A DNA stretch of 64,000 nt from Rhizobium sp. BG4 (GTDB lineage Bacteria > Pseudomonadota > Alphaproteobacteria > Rhizobiales > Rhizobiaceae): contig NZ_CP044125.1 in assembly GCF_016864575.1 (NCBI RefSeq), forward strand, positions 1,116,001 to 1,180,000, in the 5' to 3' direction. The notes beneath the pieces are model-generated. The model ran no database searches and was not told the origin of the DNA. It saw nothing but the letters and a program-made list of their open reading frames with translations. How positions within the stretch are numbered: the stretch's first letter is position 1; each line of letters starts with the position of its first letter. A program made the position numbers and the translations under genes. Positions 17,842 to 26,488 of this stretch are shown in pieces.

Positions 17842-18753
17842 TTATCTCCCCTGCTCGTCGGCTTTGGCCTGGGCGTTCTGGAAGAACACGATCGGCACTA
17901 CGAGGATCAAGAGAAGGATGGTCGCCACGGCCGAAGACACCGGCCAGTCGCGGTTGGAATTGAACTCGTTCCACAGCGTCTTGCCAATCATCAGCGTCTG
18001 CGACCCGCCGAGCAGGTCGGGGATGACGAATTCGCCGACGGCGGGGATGAAGACCAGCATGCAGCCGGCGACGACGCCGGGCAGCGACAGCGGGAACGTC
18101 ACCCGCCAGAAGGCACGGATCGGCGTGCAGCCGAGATCCTGCGCCGCCTCGATCAGCGTGCCGTCCATCTTCTCGAGCGAGGAATAGAGCGGCAGCACCA
18201 TGAACGGCAGGTAGGAATAGACGATGCCGATATAGACCGCGACATTGGTGTTCAGGATGATCAGCGGCGTATCGATGATACCCGTTCCGATCAGCAGCTG
18301 GTTCAGCAGTCCTTCCGGCTTGAGGATCGCGATCCAGGCATAGACGCGGATGAGGAAGCTCGTCCAGAACGGCAGGATGACCAGCATAAGCAGTGTCGGG
18401 CGGATGCTGCGCGGCGCCTGCGCCATGCCATAGGCGATCGGATAGGCGATCAGCAGCGTCAGGAAGGTCGAGACACCGGCGATGACGAGGCTCGAGATAT
18501 AGGCGTTGAAATAGAGCGGGTCGTCGATCAGGTAGCTGTAATTGTCGAAGGAGAAGGTCGAAATCTTCTCCATGAAACCGGCCCAGCCATCGCTGAACGA
18601 GAAGGCCGGTTCATAGGGCGGCATGGCGATCGCGGTCGTCGACAGCGAGATGCGGAAGACGATGAAGAACGGCGCCAGGAAGAAGATCAGCAGCCAGGCA
18701 TAGGGAACGATAATGACCAGGCGGCTGTAGATGGCTGAACCGAGCTTGCCCAT
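17842..18753 (-). CDS. potH: polyamine ABC transporter permease PotH
   Basis: 303-residue permease, partner of PotI. It has an N-terminal helix (IVIIVPYAWLLIFFLAPFFIVFRISLS) and the EAAQDLGCTPIRAFWRVTFPLSLPG ATPase-contact loop, followed by IPAVGEFVIPDLLGGSQTLMIG, typical of PotB/PotH. The ATG at 18753 follows AAGGA in the end of potG by seven bases; a TTG at 18759 would overlap potG. The potG stop and this start are two bases apart, implying translational coupling. Confidence 0.92.
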   Translation of the reverse strand: MGKLGSAIYSRLVIIVPYAWLLIFFLAPFFIVFRISLSTTAIAMPPYEPAFSFSDGWAGFMEKISTFSFDNYSYLIDDPLYFNAYISSLVIAGVSTFLTLLIAYPIAYGMAQAPRSIRPTLLMLVILPFWTSFLIRVYAWIAILKPEGLLNQLLIGTGIIDTPLIILNTNVAVYIGIVYSYLPFMVLPLYSSLEKMDGTLIEAAQDLGCTPIRAFWRVTFPLSLPGVVAGCMLVFIPAVGEFVIPDLLGGSQTLMIGKTLWNEFNSNRDWPVSSAVATILLLILVVPIVFFQNAQAKADEQGR

Positions 18754-18755
18754 GA

Positions 18756-19898
18756 TCAATCCTTCAAGAGCACGCCGGCGTCTTCGGCGAAGGTGACCCA
18801 GACTTCCTGGTCGTAGGTGAAGGGATCGTCGACGGCGCGCTGGGCATTGAGCAGCGAGGCCTTGACCACCTGGCCGCTCTTCAGCTTGACGTGGAAGACG
18901 GTCATGTCGCCGAGATAGGCGATGTCCCAGAGCTCGCCCGAGGAGGCGTTGACATTGGGATTGGCCGGTGGCTGGCGGGTGACCTTCAGCTTTTCCGGGC
19001 GGATCGCGAAACCGGCAGTGCTGCCCTTGGCGGGCATGTCTGATGTCGCGACCTTGACGCTGAAGCCGGCATCGATGGCGAGCTCGACACTCGTGCCATC
19101 GGCGGAGACCACCTTGCCGTCGAAAATGTTCACGTCACCGATGAAGTCGGCGACGAAGCGGCAGTTCGGTGCTTCGTAGATTTCGGCGGGCGTTGCGACC
19201 TGCACAACCTTGCCATGGCTCATGACGGCGATGCGGTCTGCCATCGTCATCGCTTCTTCCTGGTCGTGGGTGACGACGACGAAGGTGAGGCCGAGATTCT
19301 GCTGCAGGTCCATCAGTTCGAACTGGGTTTCCTCGCGCAGCTTCTTGTCGAGCGCACCGAGCGGCTCGTCGAGCAGCAGCACCTTCGGGCGCTTGGCAAG
19401 CGAGCGGGCGAGTGCGACGCGTTGGCGCTGGCCACCGGAAAGCTGGTTGGGCTTGCGCGAGGCGAACTGCTCGAGCTTGACCATCTTCAGCATCTGCGAC
19501 ACGCGCTCGGCGATCTCGTCCTTGCCCATGCCATCCTGGCGCAGGCCGAAGGCGATGTTCTTCTCGACGGTCATATGCGGGAAGAGCGCGTAGCTCTGGA
19601 ACATCATGTTGACGGGACGCTTGTAGGGCGGCGTGCCGGCCATGTCGGTGCCGTCGAGGATGACCTCGCCCGCGGTCGGCTGCTCGAAGCCGGCCAGCAT
19701 GCGCAGCAGCGTGGACTTGCCGCAGCCGGAAGCGCCGAGAAGGGCGAAGAATTCGCGGTGGTAAATGTTGAGGCTGAGATCGTTGACGGCGGTGAAATCG
19801 CCGAAGCGCTTCGTGACGTTCTTGAATGAGATAAAAGGCTTGGAGGCAGGATCGGCCCAGGGCGCGAAGGAGCGGCGAATATTGCCAAGAGACTTCAT
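18756..19898 (-). CDS. potG: polyamine ABC transporter ATP-binding protein PotG
   Basis: 380-residue ABC ATPase powering polyamine uptake. Walker A is GASGCGKST (about residues 55-63), the Q-loop lies in MMFQSYALFPHM, the signature is LSGGQRQRVALARSL, Walker B is VLLLDEPLGALD, and the switch is VVTHDQEEA. A C-terminal TOBE-type regulatory domain follows (FAIRPEKLKV). The 20-residue N-terminal arm before ISFKNVTKRFG is typical of PotG. Separated from potF by 97 bases holding a hairpin. Confidence 0.94.
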   Translation of the reverse strand: MKSLGNIRRSFAPWADPASKPFISFKNVTKRFGDFTAVNDLSLNIYHREFFALLGASGCGKSTLLRMLAGFEQPTAGEVILDGTDMAGTPPYKRPVNMMFQSYALFPHMTVEKNIAFGLRQDGMGKDEIAERVSQMLKMVKLEQFASRKPNQLSGGQRQRVALARSLAKRPKVLLLDEPLGALDKKLREETQFELMDLQQNLGLTFVVVTHDQEEAMTMADRIAVMSHGKVVQVATPAEIYEAPNCRFVADFIGDVNIFDGKVVSADGTSVELAIDAGFSVKVATSDMPAKGSTAGFAIRPEKLKVTRQPPANPNVNASSGELWDIAYLGDMTVFHVKLKSGQVVKASLLNAQRAVDDPFTYDQEVWVTFAEDAGVLLKD

Positions 19899-19957
19899 GG
19901 TTTTCCCCGAAATTATGAATTTGAAACCGGCGCTCCCCCGACGGCCGGCACGTCAAT

Positions 19958-19985
19958 AAAAGGCCCGGGCGTTGCCGTCCGGGCC
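19958..19985 (-). promoter_or_regulatory. intercistronic hairpin/attenuator between potF and potG
   Basis: On the minus strand, GGCCCGG, a short loop, then CCGGGCC and TTTTATT lie right after the potF stop (stem arms 19962-19968 and 19979-19985). This resembles a weak intrinsic terminator inside the operon. It would let most transcripts stop after the binding protein gene, or protect its 3' end, while some continue into potGHI. Confidence 0.7.
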
Positions 19986-19995
19986 GAAGTCTCGA

Positions 19996-21093
19996 TTACT
20001 GGCCGGTGACGACCTTTGTCCAGATTCGTGTCACGAGGCGCTGCGTTTTTGGATCGAGCGGCGGCACCGTGAAGAGCTTGGCCATGACCTCGGGCGTCGG
20101 ATAGATCGCCGTATCGCCGATGACTTCCTTGTCCAGGAACTCCTGCGAGGCCTTGTTGCCGTTGGCGTAGAAGACGAAGTTCGATGCCTTGGCGGCGACT
20201 TCGGGCTTCATCATGTAATTGATGAATTCATGCGCTTCCTCGACATGCGGAGCATCCTTCGGGATACCGAAGACATCGAAGAAGATCTGCGCGCCCTGGC
20301 TCGGAACCGAGTAGTCGATCGTCACGCCGGCCTTGGCTTCGGCAGCGCGGTCGCGGGCCTGGAACATGTCGCCGGAATAGCCGAGCGCGATGCAGATATC
20401 GCCGTTGGCGAGCGCGCTGATATATTCGGACGAGTGGAACTTGCGCACGAAGGGACGAACCTTGAGCAGGACTTCCTGCGCCTTGTCGAGATCGGCCTGC
20501 TTCTTGCTGTTCGGGTCGAGGCCGAGATAGGCGAGAACCGACGGGATGACGTCGGTCGGCGAATCCAGCATGTAGATGCCGCAATCCTTGAGCTTCTCGG
20601 CCTTTGCCGGGTCGAATAGCGCATCCCAGTTGGGCTTCTCGTCGGTGCCGAGCGCGGCCTTGACCTTGTCGACATTGTAGCCAATGCCGGTGGTGCCCCA
20701 CATGTAGTCGACGCTGTATTCATTGCCGGGGTCGAAGGTCGCGACGCCCTTCATGACGACGTCCCACATGTTCTTCAGGTTCGGCAGCTTCGACTTGTCG
20801 AGCTTCTGATAGACACCGGCAGCGATCTGGCGCTGCATGAAGGAAACGGTCGGAACAACGACGTCATAGCCGGTGCCGCCCGCGAGCAGCTTGGTCTCCA
20901 GCGTCTCGTTGGAATCGAAGGTGTCGTAGACGACCTTGATGCCGGTTTCCTTGGTGAAGTCCTCAAGGATCGAGCTGTCGATATAATCGGACCAGTTGTA
21001 GACATTGACGACGCGTTCCTGGGCGTAGGACGGCGCGGCGGCAAGAATGGCCACGGCAACAGTTGCCGCGAGCTTTGCAATGACTGACCTCAT
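19996..21093 (-). CDS. potF: periplasmic putrescine-binding protein PotF
   Basis: 365-residue solute-binding protein for polyamines. A signal peptide MRSVIAKLAATVAVAILAAA ends at ...PSYAQ, and the mature protein starts ERVVNVYNWSDYIDSSILEDFTKETGIKVVYDTFDSNE, the classical PotF/PotD opening. The aromatic and acidic residues of YNWSDYID line the polyamine pocket in the family. First gene of the potFGHI operon; a promoter must lie in the 130 bases upstream. Putrescine rather than spermidine is favoured by resemblance to PotF, but that is only inference. Confidence 0.93.
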   Translation of the reverse strand: MRSVIAKLAATVAVAILAAAPSYAQERVVNVYNWSDYIDSSILEDFTKETGIKVVYDTFDSNETLETKLLAGGTGYDVVVPTVSFMQRQIAAGVYQKLDKSKLPNLKNMWDVVMKGVATFDPGNEYSVDYMWGTTGIGYNVDKVKAALGTDEKPNWDALFDPAKAEKLKDCGIYMLDSPTDVIPSVLAYLGLDPNSKKQADLDKAQEVLLKVRPFVRKFHSSEYISALANGDICIALGYSGDMFQARDRAAEAKAGVTIDYSVPSQGAQIFFDVFGIPKDAPHVEEAHEFINYMMKPEVAAKASNFVFYANGNKASQEFLDKEVIGDTAIYPTPEVMAKLFTVPPLDPKTQRLVTRIWTKVVTGQ

Positions 21094-21172
21094 AATCTCT
21101 CCTGTGGCTTATAATTATTAGGTATCACGCCCCCGGACACCCATTCCCTCTGGATTTTTAGCTAGACTAAGA

Positions 21173-21214
21173 AGGATTTTGAGAGCCGACAAGCGCAAAA
21201 TCCTGCGCTCTCAA
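21173..21214. promoter_or_regulatory. overlapping alternative hairpins between scfR and potF
   Basis: Three stems that overlap can form here: AGGATTTT/AAAATCCT (21173-21204), TTGAGAGC/GCTCTCAA (21179-21214) and AGCGC/GCGCT (21192-21209). The first excludes the second. The site is just downstream of the minus-strand XRE regulator and upstream of potF, also minus strand. It may be the regulator's transcript end; a switch role is speculative. Confidence 0.4.
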
Positions 21215-21226
21215 TGATTTCAACTA

Positions 21227-22636
21227 TCACTGAAAATCAAAGGCGCTGAGACCGGCCACCATCTCGTCTAGCCCAAGCGGGCGAGTGACCGGCGGCTCGG
21301 CACGGGCAAGACAGCCCTTTCGCTCACAAAGGCGGCAGACAGGGCCAATTGCAACTGCATGTGGCGAAGATGACGCCGCCTGAGCGTAGACGGTCGCATC
21401 CCTGAACTGGGCGTCGCAGGCAATGAGCAGCGCAGTGCGCCTGACCCTCTCGCCGAAGGGGGCTGCCGGGCCTTCCAGCGTTCGTGCGATCGTCAGAAAG
21501 GCGCTGCCATCCGGCGTCTCTACGGTTTCCGCCAGGATCTGGCCGGGCTGCAGGAAGGCGGCGTGAATATTGAGCTTGGGACAGCCGCCGCCGAAGCGGG
21601 CCTGCGGGAAGCCCGACGCCCCTGCCCGGCGCAGACGGTTTCCGGCCGCATCGATCTCCATCAGGAAGAATGGCACGGCGCTGTTCGACGGCCGCTGCAG
21701 CATGGTGAGCCGGGCCGCCGCCTGGCCGAAGGAACAGCCGAAGCGACTGCGCAGGAGATCGATGTCGTAGCGCACGGATTTCGCCGCCGTCAGGAAGGCC
21801 TCGTAAGGCATCATCAGCGCCAGTGCGGCAGCGCGGGCGAGCTCGAAGCGGGCGATGCGCTGGGCTTCCGGCGTCGACAGAGCGAGCCCTTCCAGCTCCT
21901 TGCCGATCGCCGCCTTCAGGGCGAGCGTTGCGGCCTCGATGGCGATCTCCTGCAGCTGGTCCTGCGGCGACAGGCGCTCGGAGAGGAAAAGCCGCATGGA
22001 GTGGCGATCGAAGCGGCGTCGCAGATCCGGCATGACATGGACAGGCAGGACGCGCACGGTAATGCCGCGCTCCTTCTGTAGCCAATCCCTCAACACCTGT
22101 TGCAGATCGCCAGAGGGAAGCGTCATGAAGAACTGTTCGGCGGCATCCTCGATGACGGCGAAATAGGCCGGGCGCCGCTCCAGCGCGTCGCGCACCTCGT
22201 CGGCCGGAAGGCGCGCACCGGCAGCGGGGACTTGCGCACCGTCAGCCATCAGCGCGCCGAGATCCGAAAGCCGGGCAGCCTGTTCGCGGTAGGCGCGGTA
22301 GAGCTTCACCATGCCGCTCGCCGCATTGGGCGCAGCGTCCGATATCTCCACCAGCTCCTGATCGCCGGGAAGCTCACCCGACAGCAGCGGGTCGGCAAAG
22401 ACTTCGCGCAGTTCGGCGAGATTATTGCCCGGCTCGCTCTGGAGCTCATCGAGGTCGACCTTGTAGACCGAGGCGAGCTTCAACAGCAGCTGAACGGTAA
22501 GCGGCCGTTGGTTGCGTTCGATCAGGTTCAGATAGGACGGCGAGATGCCGAGGGCTTCGGCCATCGCCGTCTGCGTGACGCCGAGGCCATTGCGGATGCG
22601 CCTGACTTTCGGTCCGGCAAAGATCTTCCGTTCCAT
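21227..22636 (-). CDS. short-chain fatty acyl regulator (RamB/ScfR type, XRE family)
   Basis: 469-residue regulator. An XRE helix-turn-helix is at about residues 8-65 (VRRIRNGLGVTQTAMAEALGISPSYLNLIERNQRPLT). It is followed by an IrrE/ImmA-like middle region and a C-terminal DUF2083 domain with the cysteine cluster CRLCERKGC. The middle region has EIAIEAATLAL where the peptidase would have HExxH, so it is probably not a protease. Members of this family control acetate and propionate genes, including isocitrate lyase. It is divergent from aceA with repeats in between, supporting aceA as its target. Confidence 0.85.
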   Translation of the reverse strand: MERKIFAGPKVRRIRNGLGVTQTAMAEALGISPSYLNLIERNQRPLTVQLLLKLASVYKVDLDELQSEPGNNLAELREVFADPLLSGELPGDQELVEISDAAPNAASGMVKLYRAYREQAARLSDLGALMADGAQVPAAGARLPADEVRDALERRPAYFAVIEDAAEQFFMTLPSGDLQQVLRDWLQKERGITVRVLPVHVMPDLRRRFDRHSMRLFLSERLSPQDQLQEIAIEAATLALKAAIGKELEGLALSTPEAQRIARFELARAAALALMMPYEAFLTAAKSVRYDIDLLRSRFGCSFGQAAARLTMLQRPSNSAVPFFLMEIDAAGNRLRRAGASGFPQARFGGGCPKLNIHAAFLQPGQILAETVETPDGSAFLTIARTLEGPAAPFGERVRRTALLIACDAQFRDATVYAQAASSSPHAVAIGPVCRLCERKGCLARAEPPVTRPLGLDEMVAGLSAFDFQ

Positions 22637-22646
22637 ATCGATGCCT

Positions 22647-22759
22647 TTTACAAAATTTTACAAATTGACAAAGCCAGCTTGTAAATCTTGCGCCAATATA
22701 ACCTCTTTCTCAGGCACTTAAGCAAGTCTTTTCTGGCTTTTGACGGCGATCTTGTAAAT
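22647..22759. promoter_or_regulatory. TTTACAA/TTGTAAA repeats in the aceA control region
   Basis: Four copies of the same motif lie in the 159-base gap between the XRE regulator and aceA: TTTACAAAA (22647-22655), TTTACAAAT (22658-22666), CTTGTAAAT (22678-22686) and CTTGTAAAT (22751-22759). The second and third form an inverted pair. RamB-type regulators bind A/T-rich sites with a central TTTGCAAA-like core, so these are good candidate operators for both divergent promoters. Binding is inferred. Confidence 0.55.
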
Positions 22760-22795
22760 TCTGTCACACAAGCAATCGAGCTGAAGGAGGATATT

Positions 22796-24085
22796 GTGAC
22801 TGAGTTTGACAAGCTGATCCGCAACGCACCGGCTGGCCGTTTCGACGGCATCGAGCGCCCCTATTCCGCCGAGGACGTCAGGCGGCTGCGCGGTTCCGTG
22901 GAGATCAGCCACTCGCTGGCGGAAATGGGTGCTGCGAGGCTCTGGGAACTCTTGCGCCGGGACGATTTCGTCAATGCGCTCGGCGCTCTCTCCGGCAATC
23001 AGGCCATGCAGATGGTCCGCGCCGGCCTGAAGGCGATCTATCTCTCCGGCTGGCAGGTCGCGGCAGACGCCAATACCGCCTCGGCGATGTATCCGGACCA
23101 GTCGCTCTATCCCGCCAATGCCGGGCCGGAGCTTGCCAAGCGCATCAACCGCACACTGCAGCGCGCCGACCAGATCGAGACGTCGGAAGGCAAGGGCCTT
23201 TCGGTCGAGAACTGGTTTGCGCCAATCGTTGCCGATGCCGAGGCCGGTTTCGGCGGGCCGCTCAACGCCTTCGAGATCATGAAGGCCTATATCGAGGCGG
23301 GCGTTGCCGGCGTCCACTTCGAGGACCAACTGGCATCGGAAAAGAAATGCGGCCATCTCGGCGGCAAGGTCCTGATCCCGACGGCGGCGCATATCCGCAA
23401 CCTCAACGCCGCGCGTCTGGCAGCCGATGTCATGGGTGTCTCGACGCTGGTGATTGCGCGCACGGATGCCGAGGCGGCAAAGCTTCTGACTTCCGATATC
23501 GACGAGCGCGACCAGCCCTTCGTCGATTACGATGCCGGGCGCACCGTCGAGGGCTTCTATCAGGTCCGCAACGGGCTAGAGCCCTGCATTGCCCGCGCGG
23601 TCGCCTATGCGCCCTATTGCGATCTGATCTGGTGCGAGACGTCGAAGCCCGATCTCGATCAGGCGCGGCGCTTTGCCGAAGGCGTGCACAAGGTGCATCC
23701 GGGCAAGCTGCTGGCCTATAACTGCTCGCCGTCCTTCAACTGGCGCAAGAACCTGGACGAGGCGACGATCGCCAGGTTCCAGCGCGAACTCGGCGCCATG
23801 GGCTACAAGTTCCAGTTCATCACGCTTGCCGGCTTCCATCAGCTGAACTTCGGCATGTTCGAGCTGGCGCGCGGCTACAAGAGCCGGCAGATGGCCGCCT
23901 ATTCCGAGCTGCAACAGGCGGAGTTTGCCGCCGAGGTCAACGGCTACACCGCGACCAAGCACCAGCGCGAAGTCGGCACCGGCTATTTCGATGCCGTATC
24001 GCTTGCCATCACCGGCGGCCTGTCCTCGACGACCGCGATGAGGGAATCGACCGAACACACACAGTTCAAACCCGCAGCGGAATGA
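22796..24085 (+). CDS. aceA: isocitrate lyase
   Basis: 429-residue isocitrate lyase, first enzyme of the glyoxylate bypass, splitting isocitrate to succinate and glyoxylate. The signature [14 protein letters not shown] contains the catalytic Cys, and [33 protein letters not shown] and WCETSKPD are family blocks. I chose the GTG at 22796 ([16 protein letters not shown]), which has AAGGAGG just upstream and gives the normal length; an in-frame ATG at 22688 would add an unconserved leader. Likely controlled by the divergent XRE regulator. A small gene follows 23 bases downstream. Confidence 0.95.
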   Translation: MTEFDKLIRNAPAGRFDGIERPYSAEDVRRLRGSVEISHSLAEMGAARLWELLRRDDFVNALGALSGNQAMQMVRAGLKAIYLSGWQVAADANTASAMYPDQSLYPANAGPELAKRINRTLQRADQIETSEGKGLSVENWFAPIVADAEAGFGGPLNAFEIMKAYIEAGVAGVHFEDQLASEKKCGHLGGKVLIPTAAHIRNLNAARLAADVMGVSTLVIARTDAEAAKLLTSDIDERDQPFVDYDAGRTVEGFYQVRNGLEPCIARAVAYAPYCDLIWCETSKPDLDQARRFAEGVHKVHPGKLLAYNCSPSFNWRKNLDEATIARFQRELGAMGYKFQFITLAGFHQLNFGMFELARGYKSRQMAAYSELQQAEFAAEVNGYTATKHQREVGTGYFDAVSLAITGGLSSTTAMRESTEHTQFKPAAE

Positions 24086-24108
24086 CCGCGCAACAGGAGG
24101 AGAAGACC

Positions 24109-24345
24109 ATGGCTTCCATCTCACGTGTCCGCGAACGCGCGGAAGAGCAGTCATCGACGATGACGCCGGACCAGCAGAGCATGATCCGCATGCTCGCCAA
24201 CGATCTGCACCGGCTCAATCAGTCTGTCATGAAGGCGGTTGAATCCGGTATTTCGGTAGAGCTTGTCCGGTCCGCCCGCCATCACGGCGGCGACGGCAAC
24301 TGGGGCGATCTGATGATCCCGGTTGTCGTTGCCAACCGCACCTAA
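24109..24345 (+). CDS. 78-residue conserved-looking protein cotranscribed with aceA
   Basis: Unrecognised small protein: MASISRVRERAEEQSSTMTP, a helical middle (MIRMLANDLHRLNQSVMKAVESGISVEL), then RSARHHGGDGNWGDLMIPVVV. No signal or membrane segment. AGGAGG stands nine bases before the ATG at 24109. An ATG at 24082 overlapping the aceA stop is a possible alternative but has a worse site. A strong terminator follows, so it is the last gene of an aceA operon. Its role in acetate metabolism is unknown. Confidence 0.75.
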   Translation: MASISRVRERAEEQSSTMTPDQQSMIRMLANDLHRLNQSVMKAVESGISVELVRSARHHGGDGNWGDLMIPVVVANRT

Positions 24346-24350
24346 AGAGT

Positions 24351-24382
24351 GAGAAGGCGCCGGGAAAACCGGCGCCTTCTGC
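24351..24382 (+). terminator. aceA operon terminator
   Basis: Twelve-base-pair stem AGAAGGCGCCGG / CCGGCGCCTTCT with a GAAAA loop, six bases after the stop of the 78-residue gene. The downstream T-run is short (TTCTGCGTCATTT). Confidence 0.8.
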
Positions 24383-24439
24383 GTCATTTGACGCAATTGT
24401 CAGTCCCCGCAAAGGCGAGCATAATATGATCAAGACCTA

Positions 24440-25528
24440 ATGGGACATCATATGCCTGCAACAATACGCGCGGACGTGCACTCCCTGACCGATATGGTCT
24501 ATGGGGCACTGCTCGGGGAAACCAGCTGGCAGGATTTTCTGGATACGCTGAACACGCGCATGCCGGATGGCAAGTCGACGCTCTTTTTTCATGATGCGGT
24601 TCTCGGCTCCGGCGGGCTGTCGCTTTCATCCGGCCTCGAAGACGCTGCCGCGAAAGCCTACAACACCCATTTCAGCACCGTGAACCCATGGATGGCGAAA
24701 GCTGCCGTCCGACCCGTCGGGCTCGGCGTCATCGCCGATCAGATGCTGCCACACGAAGAGCTGCTGAAAACCGAATTCTATCACGACTACCTGCGCAGCA
24801 TCGGCTGCCGCAGCAGCATCGGTGTGACGATCATGCGGGAGAAGGGGCGGTCCTTCAATCTCTCGACGCTGACATCGAGCACCGACGCCGGCTATAACCG
24901 CGCCAACGCCCAGGTGCTGACCGAACTCGCCCCGCATCTGCGGCGTGCCTTCGATTACCTGCGCCGCGAGCGAAGCAACGAGGCCGGCGGCAAGCCGCTG
25001 CTCGATGCGATCGGCGTCGGGCTGATCTATCTCGGCGAGGAGCGCAAGGTCCGGTCGATGAACACCGCGGCGCAGATGATGCTGACGGAGGGATGCGGCA
25101 TCAGCGTGACCCCGACCGGGCGGCTGAACGTCAACGACGCCAATGTCAACGAGCAGCTGCGCGCCACCGGCCGCTCCGGCGAGCCGCTGCAGCCGGTTTG
25201 CAGCGGGCGCATCGGCAACATCAAATACACGCTGGTACGGCTGCAGTCCGATTTCATGAGCGAGTTCCTGCAGGAGCCGACCTCGGCGCTGATCATCGAG
25301 CGCTCCGGCGGCATCTGCGCCCATCTGAACGACAGGCTGAGCGGCAACGAGCACCTGACCGCCGCCGAACTGCGCATCGCCTCGTCGATCGCCAGCGGCC
25401 TGTCGCTGCGCGATACCGCCAAGCTGAACGACATCAGCTACGAGACGGCGCGCTCGCACCTGAAGAACATCTTCTCCAAGCTCGGCGTCAACAGCCAGGT
25501 GGCCTTGGTACGAAGACTGATACCGTGA
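24440..25528 (+). CDS. LuxR-family transcriptional regulator
   Basis: 362-residue regulator with a C-terminal GerE/LuxR helix-turn-helix at about residues 305-360 (LTAAELRIASSIASGLSLRDTAKLNDISYETARSHLKNIFSKLGVNSQVALVRRL). The N-terminal 200 residues resemble the PAS/GAF-like input region of orphan LuxR proteins and not the acyl-homoserine-lactone domain, as its conserved Trp/Tyr/Asp pattern is missing. Start may be 24440 or 24452; both have weak ribosome sites. Its stop is one base from that of the convergent LysR gene. Confidence 0.82.
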   Translation: MGHHMPATIRADVHSLTDMVYGALLGETSWQDFLDTLNTRMPDGKSTLFFHDAVLGSGGLSLSSGLEDAAAKAYNTHFSTVNPWMAKAAVRPVGLGVIADQMLPHEELLKTEFYHDYLRSIGCRSSIGVTIMREKGRSFNLSTLTSSTDAGYNRANAQVLTELAPHLRRAFDYLRRERSNEAGGKPLLDAIGVGLIYLGEERKVRSMNTAAQMMLTEGCGISVTPTGRLNVNDANVNEQLRATGRSGEPLQPVCSGRIGNIKYTLVRLQSDFMSEFLQEPTSALIIERSGGICAHLNDRLSGNEHLTAAELRIASSIASGLSLRDTAKLNDISYETARSHLKNIFSKLGVNSQVALVRRLIP

Positions 25529-25529
25529 G

Positions 25530-26399
25530 CTAGCTGCGGCTGGCGCGCTTGCCGGCGAAAAGATCGGAATAGCTTTTCAGCAATTTGGTCATCCGATCGG
25601 CAACGGCGCGGATTTCCGGCCGGTGGCGGTCTTCGTTGTTCATGACGATCCACTGGCGATGCTTGAGCTCGGGAATTTCGCCGCCGAGACGCTGAAGCTC
25701 CGGATCGAGATCGCCGACGAAGCAGGGGAGCACCGCCCTGCCCGCCCCAGCGCGCACCAGATCCGGCAGCGACCGCGGCCGGTTGACGGTGGCGGCGATC
25801 GGGCCGGATGCGTTGCGATAGGGCCAGCGCAGATAGCCGGAGATCGCCTCGTCCTCGGCAACGGCCACCCATTGCTCCGCAGCCTCGGCAGCATTGCGCC
25901 TGACATAGACGGCATAGGCGACCTCGCCGAGCAGACGCGCGGCAAGGTTTGCCTCGTCGGGTTCGAAGGCGCGGATGCCGATATCGCTCTCCCGGTAGGA
26001 AAGATTGGCGCGGGTTTCGCCGATCGTCAGTGAGAGGGCAAAGCCATCGCCGGGCATGCGGATCGCCGAGAAGTTCTCGGTCAGCAGCCAGGCAACCCAG
26101 GTTCCCGCCGCAACCCTTACCGTCACTCCGCCCTCGCCCGACTGGCGCCAGGCATCGACCTTGCGGGCAGCGGCCTCCATCTCCTGCAGGTGGTCGAGGA
26201 GAGCCTGACCATCCGGCGTCAGGCGGTAACCGGTCTGGCTGCGGACGAAGAGCGTGCGGCCGGTGTCCTGCTCCAGCTCCAGCATGCGGCGACCGACTGT
26301 CGCCGGGCTGAGGCCACTGGTGCCGCTCGCGCCGGTGAGGCCGCCGAGACGGGCGACCTGCAGGAAAAGCTGATAGGAATCCCAAGCGGTGTTTTTCAT
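25530..26399 (-). CDS. LysR-family transcriptional regulator
   Basis: 289-residue LysR protein. The N-terminal HTH is MKNTAWDSYQLFLQVARLGGLTGASGTSGLSPATVGRRMLELEQDTG, in which the usual wing is retained (LFVRSQTGYRLTPDG). The effector domain begins near VTVRVAAGTWVAWLLTENF. The gene is divergent from a 77-residue gene that starts 89 bases away, a usual arrangement for a LysR regulator and its target. Effector unknown. Confidence 0.88.
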   Translation of the reverse strand: MKNTAWDSYQLFLQVARLGGLTGASGTSGLSPATVGRRMLELEQDTGRTLFVRSQTGYRLTPDGQALLDHLQEMEAAARKVDAWRQSGEGGVTVRVAAGTWVAWLLTENFSAIRMPGDGFALSLTIGETRANLSYRESDIGIRAFEPDEANLAARLLGEVAYAVYVRRNAAEAAEQWVAVAEDEAISGYLRWPYRNASGPIAATVNRPRSLPDLVRAGAGRAVLPCFVGDLDPELQRLGGEIPELKHRQWIVMNNEDRHRPEIRAVADRMTKLLKSYSDLFAGKRASRS

Positions 26400-26488
26400 C
26401 GGTGAAAATCGTATGCCGATTTCAGCTGTTTAAGAAGCGATTTTTGATGTGTATCTGAGGTGATGTCTTTGAAACGGAGGACATCATC

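Noticed and set aside
22688..22795. Longer aceA start at 22688
   Set aside because: It would add 36 residues without similarity to isocitrate lyases and cross candidate operators; GTG at 22796 has a strong ribosome site and gives the family length.
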